A stretch of 64,000 bases of DNA from Flavobacteriaceae bacterium PS02336 (GCA_029960065.1 JASCOF010000001.1:434001-498000), one strand, 5' to 3'. Positions 45,303-53,856 are shown, counted from the stretch's first letter. Numbers and translations are program-made. The notes: a model not told the origin generated them from the sequence alone.

Positions 45303-46445
45303 ATGGATATAGATAGTCTTTTAAGTGTTTTAAGCGGGATGTCAGTTTTTGTTTCCTTATTGCTGGCATTTTTTCTATTAACAGTAAAAACCGAAAATAA
45401 ATTAGCAAACCGTCTATTTGCTTTCTATTTGTTATTTTTTGCAATCGATAATATTGGGATTTTTATTAATGAAAGTTTCATCAGAAGCCATTTCAACTTT
45501 GAATTTTTCAGATGGAGTACCTGCGCTTTGATAATTCCTGTTTTTTATCTATATATTCTATCAGTTTGTTTTACTGATTTTCGATTACAAGCCAAACATT
45601 TACTTCACGTTATTCCATTTTTAGCCACAAATGCAGTTTTTTTAATCAGATTGTATTTTTTAAATGAAGCAGAAAAAATACAATTTTATGACCACCGTAG
45701 TCAATTGCCTGAATTGTATGGTTTTCATTTGATGTTAGGAATTCAAATTGTATTTTACAGCATTGCCGTATTTTTGGTTTTAAAAAGATATAGAGCACTT
45801 TATCAGGAAAATTATGCTAACCCTAAAACTTCAATTTACAAATGGTTATTTCAGATATCGATTGTCCTCTTTACTTTGTATTATTTATCAATAGCAAAAA
45901 ATGCTTTAAGATATATTGACCTGGAGATATTATGGATTTGGGCAAATGTAATCATGCAGTTTTTTGTTTTAACAATAACCTGCTGGTTTGTTTTAAAAGC
46001 GCTGAACCATCCGGAGCTTTTTAGAGGAATCGATTCAAAACTGAAATTAACGCGAGATATTGTTCATGAGGATGAAAATAGTGTGGAAACAAAAAACAAT
46101 CAAAGTGAATCCGTTAAAGGTCAAATTGTATTATTGAAACAATATATGAGCGAAAAAGAGCCTTTTCTTGATCCGTCGCTTACCATTCAGGAACTTGCAA
46201 ACCAAATAAATATTCCAGTTCGAGATTTATCCATTTTAATTAATCACCATATTGATCAGCATTTTTTTGATTTTGTAAACGAATACCGCATTCAAAAAGC
46301 CATGAGTATTTTAAAAAATCCTTTAAAAAGTGATTTAACAGTTTTAGAAATTTTATATGAAGTGGGGTTTAATTCCAAATCATCCTTTAATACTTATTTT
46401 AAAAAGTACACTAATTTAACTCCTACAGCTTATAGAAATACTTGA
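45303..46445 (+). CDS. Membrane-anchored AraC-family regulator, copy 2
   Basis: A 380-residue paralogue of the preceding gene with the same layout: membrane sensor (about 10-230), linker, and AraC DNA-binding domain (about 288-380). The segments SVFVSLLLAFFLLTVKTENK and KQYMSEKEPFLDPSLTIQEL are shared with copy 1. The membrane half has diverged more than the DNA-binding half, so the two may sense different signals and read similar sites (inference). The receptor gene downstream is separated by a terminator but may be a target. Confidence 0.88.
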   Translation: MDIDSLLSVLSGMSVFVSLLLAFFLLTVKTENKLANRLFAFYLLFFAIDNIGIFINESFIRSHFNFEFFRWSTCALIIPVFYLYILSVCFTDFRLQAKHLLHVIPFLATNAVFLIRLYFLNEAEKIQFYDHRSQLPELYGFHLMLGIQIVFYSIAVFLVLKRYRALYQENYANPKTSIYKWLFQISIVLFTLYYLSIAKNALRYIDLEILWIWANVIMQFFVLTITCWFVLKALNHPELFRGIDSKLKLTRDIVHEDENSVETKNNQSESVKGQIVLLKQYMSEKEPFLDPSLTIQELANQINIPVRDLSILINHHIDQHFFDFVNEYRIQKAMSILKNPLKSDLTVLEILYEVGFNSKSSFNTYFKKYTNLTPTAYRNT

Positions 46446-46484
46446 TAATAAGTAATTTGTAAAAAGTCGTACGTCGAGAATAAT

Positions 46485-46529
46485 AAAGTCGAACCAATTT
46501 CTTTACTAGAAAATGGTTCGACTTTTTTT
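46485..46529 (+). terminator. Terminator after the AraC pair
   Basis: AAAGTCGAACCA pairs with TGGTTCGACTTT, with a mixed loop and a run of T. Confidence 0.82.
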
Positions 46530-46599
46530 GTCGGTCGCGTGTGAAGAATTTCTAAGGCAACTTTGCTTCAAATTAATCGAACAAGTAAAATTAGAAATC

Positions 46600-48984
46600 A
46601 TGAAAAAGTTAAATCTTCTTATTTTTTTAGTAATGCCATTATTTTGTCTAGCGCAGTCAACTGTAAAAATAAAAGGAAAAGTTGCAAACCAAACTACGGC
46701 ATTAGAATGGGCAGATGTTTCAATCTTAAATTCGGAAGGAAAAATTATTCACGGAACCACAACCCAAAAAGAGGGTGTTTTCGAAATGGATCTTAAAAAA
46801 GGTTTTTATACTATAGAAATAGCACTTTTAGGATTTACCGATTACAAAAAAGAAATTGCCGTTGAAAAAGACCTTGATTTAGGAACGATTCTTATGGCTG
46901 AAAGTGCAACAAATTTAGGAGAAGTTGTAATTCAGTCGAAAAAAAATACAATCGAACAGAAAATAGACCGTTTAGTTTATAATCCAGAAAATAACGCTAC
47001 AACTGTTGGCGGCGATGCTTTGAGTGCCATAAATACAGCACCTGGAGTTGTAGTAAAAAATAATGCCATCAATATACTTGGAAAAGGAACATCTAGAGTT
47101 ATGATTGACGGAAGAATGATTGAACTAACAGGTGAAGAACTGAATAACTTCTTGAAATCTATTTCGGCAGGTGATATTAAAAATATTGAAATTATAAGTA
47201 ATCCTTCTTCAAAATATGAAGCTGAAGGAGATGGCGGATTAATTAACGTGGTACTGAAAAAAGGGGCGCGTAATTCTTGGAAAAATACCGCTACAGCTTC
47301 ATACGATCAAAATAAGTTTGGAATTTATACTCTAAGAAATAATTTCTTTTACAATAAAGATAAGTTTAGATTTTCGGCCAGCATTAACGGAAAAGCAGGA
47401 TATAGAAATCTGGAAGAAACTCTTGATATGTATTTTGATGAAGGTCCTTCGAAAATGAAAGCGGCAACAAAACTAAATGAAGAAAACCTCTCTGGTAAAG
47501 TTGCTTTGGATTATGATCTTTCTGAAAAAACAACCGTTGGATTTCAAATTCTAAAAGATAAAAGTAATCCAGATTTTGATACAGATATTAGAATCAATAA
47601 TTATAATACTCAGAATGAATTAAAGAATTATATTTTAAATGAAAGTTTTTTAGACAGAAAATCGGGTAATGAAACCTATAATTTGCATTTGATTACAAAA
47701 CTGGATTCTCTAAACCGAAAATTATCATTTGATGCTGATTACTTTAATTATAACTCAAAATTTGATAGAGATTTTATTGCGAATAATTACAATTCAGACG
47801 GAACTTTTGTTGATGTTAATCAGTCAGGACGAAACCTTTCTAATCAGGATATTGATAATGTAAGTTTTAAGGCAGATATGGAACATCCGCTTAAAGCATT
47901 GAATTTATCCTATGGAGCAAAAGTGAGTTTTACAAAAAGCAATAGTAATGTCGTTTTTTATAACACTATTACAGGAACTCCAGAATTAGATCCCAATCAA
48001 ACCAATCAATTTAAGTACACTGAAAACAATCAGGCGCTTTATATTAGCGGAGATAAAAAGATCAATGAAAAGTGGCATTTTCAATTGGGATTACGTTTAG
48101 AAAATACACAGACAAACGGATTTTCGGAAACTTTAAATCAAGAAACGGTAAACAATTATTTTAAATTGTTTCCAACTGTTTACACGTCTTATCAGAAAAA
48201 TGAAAACAATAGTTTTAGCTTTAATTATGGTAAAAGAATTCGCAGACCTGGTTTTTCAATGTTGAATCCGTTTCGAGTTTACATCAGCAGTAATAGTTAT
48301 TCTGAAGGGAATCCGTTCTTGAAACCTTCTTTCAGCGATAATTTTGAATTTGCGCATTCCTATAAAAAGATATTAAGAACGAGTATTTTCTTGAATGCAA
48401 TTACAGATGGTTATGGCGTAATATTTACTTCAAATCCAGAGACATTGACACAAATTGTATCGAGAGATAATTATTTTAAGGGTCTTAACTATGGAATTGG
48501 AGAAACGTATTCTGCTAGTTTCACAGAATGGTGGGAGAGTGAGAATTCGTTATATCTTTTGGGGTCAGATATTAAATTTATAAAAGATATTAATGCAGCG
48601 CCTGTAAATGGTCTTCAGCTTGATTTTTCAACCAATAATACTTTTTCACTGGGTAAATCGACCAAACTGCAAATTGATTTCAGCTATACGTCACCTTATA
48701 AAAGCGGATTGTATGATACAGGATATACGTCCAGTTTAAACATTGGTTTTAAACAAGATTTGTTAAATAAAGCAATGCAGATTTCGTTGCTGGCAAATGA
48801 TATTTTCTATACTTCTTATTTAAAAAATGATGTTTCAATTGTAAATGGCGTAAAACAAGTTTATAGTCAAAAAGAAAGCAATCGATTTGTCCGTTTATCT
48901 GTTGTTTACAATTTCGGAAATAGTAAAATCAACGTGAAAGAACGTGCTTTTGGAAATCAGGATGAGAAGAAGAGGGCGAATTAG
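46600..48984 (+). CDS. Outer-membrane beta-barrel / TonB-receptor-like protein
   Basis: 794 residues from the ATG at 46600, where a signal peptide begins (MKKLNLLIFLVMPLFCLAQ). The longer frame to 46513 has no supporting signal. A CarboxypepD_reg-like domain spans about 22-105. A plug domain (about 118-225) follows with GDALSAINTAPGVVVKNN and EIISNPSSKYEAEGDGGLIN. A large barrel of the OMP_b-brl_3 type ends the protein, with an unusual basic tail (NQDEKKRAN). It probably binds or imports an unknown ligand. The position behind two AraC regulators suggests regulation by them. The stop codon lies inside the first word of the repeat element that follows. Confidence 0.9.
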   Translation: MKKLNLLIFLVMPLFCLAQSTVKIKGKVANQTTALEWADVSILNSEGKIIHGTTTQKEGVFEMDLKKGFYTIEIALLGFTDYKKEIAVEKDLDLGTILMAESATNLGEVVIQSKKNTIEQKIDRLVYNPENNATTVGGDALSAINTAPGVVVKNNAINILGKGTSRVMIDGRMIELTGEELNNFLKSISAGDIKNIEIISNPSSKYEAEGDGGLINVVLKKGARNSWKNTATASYDQNKFGIYTLRNNFFYNKDKFRFSASINGKAGYRNLEETLDMYFDEGPSKMKAATKLNEENLSGKVALDYDLSEKTTVGFQILKDKSNPDFDTDIRINNYNTQNELKNYILNESFLDRKSGNETYNLHLITKLDSLNRKLSFDADYFNYNSKFDRDFIANNYNSDGTFVDVNQSGRNLSNQDIDNVSFKADMEHPLKALNLSYGAKVSFTKSNSNVVFYNTITGTPELDPNQTNQFKYTENNQALYISGDKKINEKWHFQLGLRLENTQTNGFSETLNQETVNNYFKLFPTVYTSYQKNENNSFSFNYGKRIRRPGFSMLNPFRVYISSNSYSEGNPFLKPSFSDNFEFAHSYKKILRTSIFLNAITDGYGVIFTSNPETLTQIVSRDNYFKGLNYGIGETYSASFTEWWESENSLYLLGSDIKFIKDINAAPVNGLQLDFSTNNTFSLGKSTKLQIDFSYTSPYKSGLYDTGYTSSLNIGFKQDLLNKAMQISLLANDIFYTSYLKNDVSIVNGVKQVYSQKESNRFVRLSVVYNFGNSKINVKERAFGNQDEKKRAN

Positions 48985-49047
48985 ATAATTAGATAATATG
49001 TCAATTAGAAAATTATCTGATTATCTCATTGACACATTATCTAATTT
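48981..49047. repeat. TTAGATAA-type octamer hairpin
   Basis: Eight words in exact 8-nt register: TTAGATAA, TTAGATAA, TATGTCAA, TTAGAAAA, then TTATCTGA, TTATCTCA, TTGACACA, TTATCTAA. The second four are near complements of the first four. The first word contains the TAG stop codon of the receptor gene. Confidence 0.85.
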
Positions 49048-49052
49048 ATTTA

Positions 49053-49721
49053 TTATAAAAAGAATGCCAATAGAATTCCGAGAACGATCATAGAAACTTT
49101 GGCAATGTTGAATTTGTGTCCTTCACTGCTTTCAAAGATAATTGTAGATGATATATGAAATAGAATTCCAATTACAATCGCTGTAATTTCAGTGTAATAA
49201 TCGTTTAAAAAAGACAAATATTCCGAAGCAATTGTACCAAGTGGTGTCATAATGGCGAAAACCAGCATGAAGGCAAAAATGGCTTTTTTATTTAAATCGG
49301 CATTAATGAAAAATGTAGTTAGAATTACAGCAATTGGTAAATGATGAATCGCAATTCCAATTGCCAAATCGTGATGATGACTTACGGGAAAACCTTCTAA
49401 AAAGGCATGAATGCATAAACTAATAAATAGAAGCCAAGGAATCTGTGACATTTTTGCGTGTCCGTGAACGTGTCCGTGTTCAGCTCCTTTGGAGAAAAAC
49501 TCTAAAATGATCTGAAACAAAATTCCGATCATGATGAAGATTCCTATTTTATGATTGTGAGTCGCATAAACTTCTGGAAGCAAATGCATCACAGTTAAAG
49601 ACAATAAAAAAGAACCGCTGAATGCCAGCAGTAATTTTAAATTGGTTTTGTTGTTTGGTTTTATAAACAAAGCCACGCTATATCCCAAAAGTACAGAAAA
49701 TAAGGGTAGTAGATAATTCAT
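49053..49721 (-). CDS. ZIP-family metal transporter
   Basis: A 222-residue inner-membrane protein with seven to eight membrane segments. A His-rich cytoplasmic loop HGHVHGHA lies near 84-91. The metal-site motifs are HAFLEGFPVSHHHDL in the fourth helix region (about 110-124) and IAIHHLPIAVI in the fifth (about 128-138). The family moves zinc or other divalent metals into the cytoplasm. No partner or regulator is adjacent. Word-repeat hairpins flank it on both sides. Confidence 0.9.
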   Translation of the reverse strand: MNYLLPLFSVLLGYSVALFIKPNNKTNLKLLLAFSGSFLLSLTVMHLLPEVYATHNHKIGIFIMIGILFQIILEFFSKGAEHGHVHGHAKMSQIPWLLFISLCIHAFLEGFPVSHHHDLAIGIAIHHLPIAVILTTFFINADLNKKAIFAFMLVFAIMTPLGTIASEYLSFLNDYYTEITAIVIGILFHISSTIIFESSEGHKFNIAKVSMIVLGILLAFFL

Positions 49722-49725
49722 CTTT

Positions 49726-49816
49726 TTGTTTAATCGTTTTTTTGTTTAATTGGATAATCATTTTTTGGTCAACTTGTCTAAACGATTAAACAAATTGACG
49801 ATTTAACGATTAGACC
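49726..49816. repeat. TTGTTTAA-type octamer hairpin
   Basis: Eleven words in exact 8-nt register, beginning TTGTTTAA, TCGTTTTT, TTGTTTAA, TTGGATAA, TCATTTTT, TGGTCAAC, TTGTCTAA and going on with ACGATTAA, ACAAATTG, ACGATTTA, ACGATTAG. The late words complement the early ones. It fills the gap between the ZIP gene start and the methyltransferase stop. Confidence 0.8.
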
Positions 49817-50581
49817 TTATTTAAAAATCATGATTAATCTTTCGCTTTCAGTTTTATGGAATTTTTTGAGTTTGTAGTCTCCAAAAATGTCTAGGAGATA
49901 AATCCCTGCTTCGTCCATAAGTTCCTGAAAATCTTTTAAAGTTAAGGCTTTTACTTTTTCTGTAAAGTGATATTTCCTGCCTTTGTCTTCAAAATCAATT
50001 TGTTTAAAAATGTGACCGTCTTCAAGATATCTTTTGATGTGAAAGTCAATTTCATCAACTGTTTTTACTTCTTCTGGAACAAGGTTTTCGATCACGTTTG
50101 TTACGTTCATAAAATCGATAACGGCAAAACCATATTCTGAAAGACTTTCTTTAATTGCTTTTAAAGTCGTCAGGTTATCATCGTCGTTTTCAAAATAACC
50201 AAAGCTGGTAAATAAATTGAAAATGGCATCGAACTTTTCTTCAAAGGGCTCGCGCATGTCGTGCACTTTAAAATGCAGTGTTTCGTTGCTGTTTGTACTG
50301 GCTTCGGCAATGCTGTTTTCAGACAAATCGGCGCCTAAAACATCATAACCTAACTGATTTAAATAAATAGAATGGCGTCCTTTACCGCAGGCCAAATCCA
50401 AAACTTTTGCTTTTTCTGGCAGGTTAAGATAATGCGTTAAATTGTCCATGAAAACCTGAGCTTCACGATAATTACGATCCTTGTAAAGAATGTGGTAATA
50501 AGGTGTATCAAACCATGAAGAATACCAGTTTTGATTATCACCATCCTGATTCGGAATTGATTCGTTATGCGTTACAGACAT
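49817..50581 (-). CDS. Class I SAM-dependent methyltransferase
   Basis: A 254-residue Rossmann-fold methyltransferase. Motif I is VLDLACGKGRHSIYL (about 60-74), the acidic residue of motif II is in GADLSENSI, and FDAIFNLFTSFGYFEND (about 113-129) is the post-I region. The substrate cannot be told from sequence; the GxFxDF-type layout fits small-molecule or lipid methyltransferases. It is divergent from the RNA methyltransferase gene, with facing promoter boxes between them. Confidence 0.88.
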   Translation of the reverse strand: MSVTHNESIPNQDGDNQNWYSSWFDTPYYHILYKDRNYREAQVFMDNLTHYLNLPEKAKVLDLACGKGRHSIYLNQLGYDVLGADLSENSIAEASTNSNETLHFKVHDMREPFEEKFDAIFNLFTSFGYFENDDDNLTTLKAIKESLSEYGFAVIDFMNVTNVIENLVPEEVKTVDEIDFHIKRYLEDGHIFKQIDFEDKGRKYHFTEKVKALTLKDFQELMDEAGIYLLDIFGDYKLKKFHKTESERLIMIFK

Positions 50582-50612
50582 TTATTCTATTTCAAATTAA
50601 TTTAAAGTCCGG

Positions 50613-50631
50613 CAAATTTAGTGTATTTTTG
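50613..50631. promoter_or_regulatory. Overlapping divergent promoter boxes in a palindrome
   Basis: On the minus strand 50613-50620 reads TAAATTTG; on the plus strand 50624-50631 reads TATTTTTG. Both are exact TAnnTTTG matches, only 3 nt apart. The outer bases (CGGCAAA/TTTGCCG) make an inverted repeat. They would serve the genes at 50581 (minus) and 50733 (plus). Confidence 0.55.
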
Positions 50632-50732
50632 CCGAAAAATAACTATTTAGCAACGATACATTGTTGCATTATCTAAGATGCATTATTTACGGCATCTTTT
50701 AAATTTTAGTTTTTTTTAATTTAAAAGAAAAG

Positions 50733-51890
50733 ATGGAAGAAAATTTTAAAATGATTGCCAAATGTTTTTTTGGCTTTGAAGAAATATTAGAGAAAGAACT
50801 GCGTGCACTTGGAGCTCAAGATGTTGAAAAAGGAGTGAGAATGGTGAGTTTTAAAGGCGATAAAGGTTTTATGTACAAAGCCAATTTGTCTCTGCGTACG
50901 GCTCTTAAAATCTTAAAACCAATTTATTCTTTTAGAGCAAATAATGAACAGGCATTATACAAAGGAATTTCTGGTTTAAACTGGTCAAAGTATTTAAATG
51001 CAAATCAGACTTTTGTAATAGATACAACGGTTCATTCTACTTATTTCAATCATTCGGAGTTTGTTTCTCAAAAATGTAAAGATGCAATTGTAGATCAATT
51101 TAGAGAAAGAACGGAACAACGCCCAAGTATTGATAAGCAATATCCAGATTTACGAATTAACATTCACATTGATAGAGACCAAGTTTCGGTTTCTTTGGAT
51201 ACTTCTGGAAGTTCGCTGCATCATCGTGGTTATAGAACGGCAACGAATATTGCGCCTATTAATGAGGTTTTGGCAGCTGGAATTCTTTTGTTGTCAGGCT
51301 GGGACGGGCAAGGTCATTTTTTAGATCCAATGTGTGGTTCTGGAACTATTTTGGCAGAAGCTGCAATGATTGCCTGCAATATTCCGGCAAATATTAATAG
51401 AAAAGAGTTTGCTTTTGAAAAATGGAAAGACTGGGACAATGATTTGTTTGATAGAATTATTGACAGTTTAATGAAGAAAACAAAAGAGTTTCATTACACG
51501 ATAAAAGGTTTTGATAAAGCTCCAAGTGCTGTAAATAAGGCGAAAGAGAATATCAAAAATGCCAATTTGGAAGATTATGTAAAAGTGTATGAAGATAACT
51601 TTTTTGATAGCGAAAAAGAATCAGAAGGAAAACTTCATATCGTTTTCAACCCGCCGTATGATGAGCGTTTAGATATTCATATGGAAAAATTTTACGCGAG
51701 TATTGGTGATACGCTAAAAAAGAATTATCCTGGCACAGATGCGTGGTTTATTACTGCAAATCTTGAAGCCTTGAAATTTGTTGGATTAAAACCTTCTAGA
51801 AAAATTAAACTTTTTAACGGAAGTCTAGAAGCGCGCCTCGTAAAATACGAAATGTACGAAGGAAGCAAGAGAACGAAATTTCAGATCTAA
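50733..51890 (+). CDS. THUMP-domain RNA guanine-N2 methyltransferase
   Basis: A 385-residue protein of the RlmL/TrmN type. A THUMP domain (about 60-160) is followed by a Rossmann methyltransferase with FLDPMCGSGTILAEAAMIA (about 199-217) and the catalytic HIVFNPPYDERL (about 306-317). It should methylate guanine in rRNA or tRNA. The exact target (such as 23S G2445) is not decided by the sequence; E. coli RlmL is longer because it carries a second domain. The stop codon lies inside the first word of a CTAAG-type element. Confidence 0.9.
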   Translation: MEENFKMIAKCFFGFEEILEKELRALGAQDVEKGVRMVSFKGDKGFMYKANLSLRTALKILKPIYSFRANNEQALYKGISGLNWSKYLNANQTFVIDTTVHSTYFNHSEFVSQKCKDAIVDQFRERTEQRPSIDKQYPDLRINIHIDRDQVSVSLDTSGSSLHHRGYRTATNIAPINEVLAAGILLLSGWDGQGHFLDPMCGSGTILAEAAMIACNIPANINRKEFAFEKWKDWDNDLFDRIIDSLMKKTKEFHYTIKGFDKAPSAVNKAKENIKNANLEDYVKVYEDNFFDSEKESEGKLHIVFNPPYDERLDIHMEKFYASIGDTLKKNYPGTDAWFITANLEALKFVGLKPSRKIKLFNGSLEARLVKYEMYEGSKRTKFQI

Positions 51891-52030
51891 GTTTCTAAGG
51901 TACTGAGATACTAAGAGTTTTAGTAAAATGAGAAAAAGAATTATTTAAAATAAATATTAAGTTTCTAAGAATGTAAGCTGCCAGGAGAAAAACTTAGCAT
52001 CTTAGTATCTCAGAACCTTAGCAACTTTAA
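51884..52030. repeat. CTAAG-type octamer hairpin element C
   Basis: The left words GATCTAAG, TTTCTAAG, GTACTGAG, ATACTAAG, AGTTTTAG (51884-51923) and right words AACTTAGC, ATCTTAGT, ATCTCAGA, ACCTTAGC, AACTTTAA (51991-52030) are each in exact 8-nt register and complementary. A third stretch (TTTCTAAG, AATGTAAG) lies in the loop. The first word includes the TAA stop of the RNA methyltransferase gene. Confidence 0.85.
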
Positions 52031-52035
52031 AAAAA

Positions 52036-52272
52036 ATGTCAAAACTACAAGTAAGAGCTTTTTTATATCAATTAGGATGTTTTGCAATCCTTTTTATTGC
52101 GTTTCGATTTTTAATTGCAGCTTATACGGGACTTACAGGAATTTGGATTCCGTTTACAGCTTTTGTAATAGGAACAATTGTTGGGCCTAAATTTCAGGCT
52201 GTTCGAACAAAAGATGGCGAAAAACTTTTTATGAAATGGCTTTTTATAAAAGGAATTAAAGAAATCAGTTAA
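52036..52272 (+). CDS. Small two-helix membrane protein
   Basis: A 78-residue protein with two membrane segments (about 12-30 and 34-50) and a basic C-terminal tail (FMKWLFIKGIKEIS). No family recognised. It starts 6 nt after the last octamer word and ends 17 nt before the racemase gene, so it may lead that operon. Function unknown. Confidence 0.65.
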   Translation: MSKLQVRAFLYQLGCFAILFIAFRFLIAAYTGLTGIWIPFTAFVIGTIVGPKFQAVRTKDGEKLFMKWLFIKGIKEIS

Positions 52273-52289
52273 AAATCAGTTTTTAATTT

Positions 52290-52982
52290 ATGAGGAAAAT
52301 TGGACTTATCGGAGGCATCAGCTGGGTTTCGACATCAGATTATTACACTTTAATAAATAAAGGAATAAATGAAAAACTCGGCGGCTTGAATTTCTCCGAA
52401 TGTTTAATCTATTCTTTTAATTATGCTGATATTAAAAAGAATAACGATGCAAACGATTGGGATTCTACTTTTAAAATGCTTTTTAAAGGTTGTGAATTTT
52501 TAAAATCGGGTGGGGCAGAAGCCATTGTTTTGTGCGCTAATACCATGCATTTAATTGCTGATAAACTTCAGGATGCCATTGGACTTCCTGTTATTCATAT
52601 TGCTGAAGAAACGGCTTTAGAAATTCAGAAAAAAGAAATTAGTAAAGTTGGTTTATTAGGTACAAAATTTACAATGGAACTGGATTTCTTTAAAGATAAG
52701 CTGGTTCAAAAAGGAATTGAAACCTTAATTCCAGTTTCTGAAGAAGATAAAGACTTTATTCACTGGACTATTTTTGAAGAATTAGGCCGTGGAATTGTTA
52801 CTGAAGAAACCAAAAAACGTTATCTCGAAATTGCCAATAAATTGATTCAAGATGGAGCAGAAGGAATAATTTTGGGCTGTACCGAAATTCCTTTAGTAAT
52901 AAAAGAAGGAGATTTGAAAATTCCAATTTTTGATACTGCCTTAATACACACACAAGCAGCAATTAATTTTCAATTGTCATAA
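52290..52982 (+). CDS. Aspartate/glutamate racemase-family protein
   Basis: A 230-residue protein of the Asp/Glu racemase superfamily. The start MRKIGLIGGISWVSTSDYY is typical. The two catalytic cysteines are in AIVLCANTMHLIAD (about 83) and GIILGCTEIPLVI (about 197). It would interconvert L- and D-amino acids through cysteine-mediated proton transfer. The YgeA/aspartate-type subgroup seems more likely than MurI, but substrate is uncertain. A strong terminator follows. Confidence 0.9.
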   Translation: MRKIGLIGGISWVSTSDYYTLINKGINEKLGGLNFSECLIYSFNYADIKKNNDANDWDSTFKMLFKGCEFLKSGGAEAIVLCANTMHLIADKLQDAIGLPVIHIAEETALEIQKKEISKVGLLGTKFTMELDFFKDKLVQKGIETLIPVSEEDKDFIHWTIFEELGRGIVTEETKKRYLEIANKLIQDGAEGIILGCTEIPLVIKEGDLKIPIFDTALIHTQAAINFQLS

Positions 52983-52983
52983 A

Positions 52984-53027
52984 AAAAAAGCGTCAGATTT
53001 AAATTTTTAAATCTGACGCTTTTTTTA
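52984..53027. terminator. Terminator after the racemase gene
   Basis: AAAAAAGCGTCAGATTTAAA pairs with its complement, giving an almost perfect 18-bp stem flanked by A and T runs. Confidence 0.88.
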
Positions 53028-53055
53028 ATCTCAGTATCTCAGTATCTCAGTATCT
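53028..53055. repeat. ATCTCAGT tandem octamer
   Basis: Three identical 8-nt copies of ATCTCAGT followed by ATCT. Same word family as the CTAAG-type arms (B, C), without a paired arm. It lies between the terminator and the DUF6048 gene stop. Confidence 0.8.
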
Positions 53056-53064
53056 TTTAAAAAA

Positions 53065-53856
53065 CTATTTCTTAGGAGCTTCTTTCTTTTGAGGAGCCAT
53101 TATTTTTTTCTTATAAATAGGGATAAAATAGGAAACGGTATAGTTAAAGCCTACACCAAAACTACCATCATAAGTTCTATTGAAACCTGGAATATAAAGA
53201 TTATCAAATCCGCTTGGTTTTTTGTTTGTTGCCAGTAGTTTTAGCTGTACGCCAAAACCAACAAATACGTTATTAAAAACTTCCGCTTTTAATCCCATAG
53301 CGACTTCCAGCCAGCTTGCCGTAAGACCGTTGTATTTTTGGTTTACAATTACAGAAGGCTGTTCACCCCAATACGGATTCGGGTTGTAGATTTTATAACT
53401 ATTCAAATCCTGGCTAAAAGCACTAAAACCACCTCGTAAACCAATTGTGATTTGGTTTTCCATGTCAAGCCAGTTTTCATAAAAATTATAATCAAATCCC
53501 GCTTTTATATAAGTTCCTGAGGCAGATGAATTTAATCTGTCGTCATCTGTTGTCTTATTTTCGTAGCCTAATTCAGTAGCTAAATAATATTTTTTAGTAA
53601 GTCTCCAGTCACCTACAAATTCTACTCCTTTATAATCTTTATCATAAAGACCACGTGTGAGTTTATATAAGTCAACACCAACACGAAGACCATAACGGTC
53701 TGTTTTGATAACGCTGTCTTTTTTAACTTCTTGGATTTCTGGTTTTACAGTTTCAGTTTTTGGTTTAGGAGCTGTTGTTTCTTGAGCTTGTACCAGAAAC
53801 ATTGACAGCAAAAAGCAAATACTAAAAAACGATGTTAATGTGTGGGTCATTTTCAT
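53065..53856 (-). CDS. DUF6048-like outer-membrane protein
   Basis: 263 residues from the ATG at 53856; a second ATG at 53850 is equally possible, and the TTG at 53868 is rejected. A signal peptide ends about residue 25 (MFLVQAQE), followed by a Pro/Glu/Lys-rich linker. A beta-strand-rich domain from about residue 50 (YGLRVGVDLYKL) has alternating aromatic residues like a small outer-membrane barrel. DUF6048 is my tentative name. The start overlaps the end of the DUF6452-like gene by 29-35 nt, so the two are translationally linked. Confidence 0.72.
   Translation of the reverse strand: MKMTHTLTSFFSICFLLSMFLVQAQETTAPKPKTETVKPEIQEVKKDSVIKTDRYGLRVGVDLYKLTRGLYDKDYKGVEFVGDWRLTKKYYLATELGYENKTTDDDRLNSSASGTYIKAGFDYNFYENWLDMENQITIGLRGGFSAFSQDLNSYKIYNPNPYWGEQPSVIVNQKYNGLTASWLEVAMGLKAEVFNNVFVGFGVQLKLLATNKKPSGFDNLYIPGFNRTYDGSFGVGFNYTVSYFIPIYKKKIMAPQKKEAPKK

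Noticed and set aside
53028..53055. Possible start of a CRISPR array (ATCTCAGT tandem)
   Set aside because: Contiguous 8-nt copies without spacers and no cas genes in the window; it is a word array.
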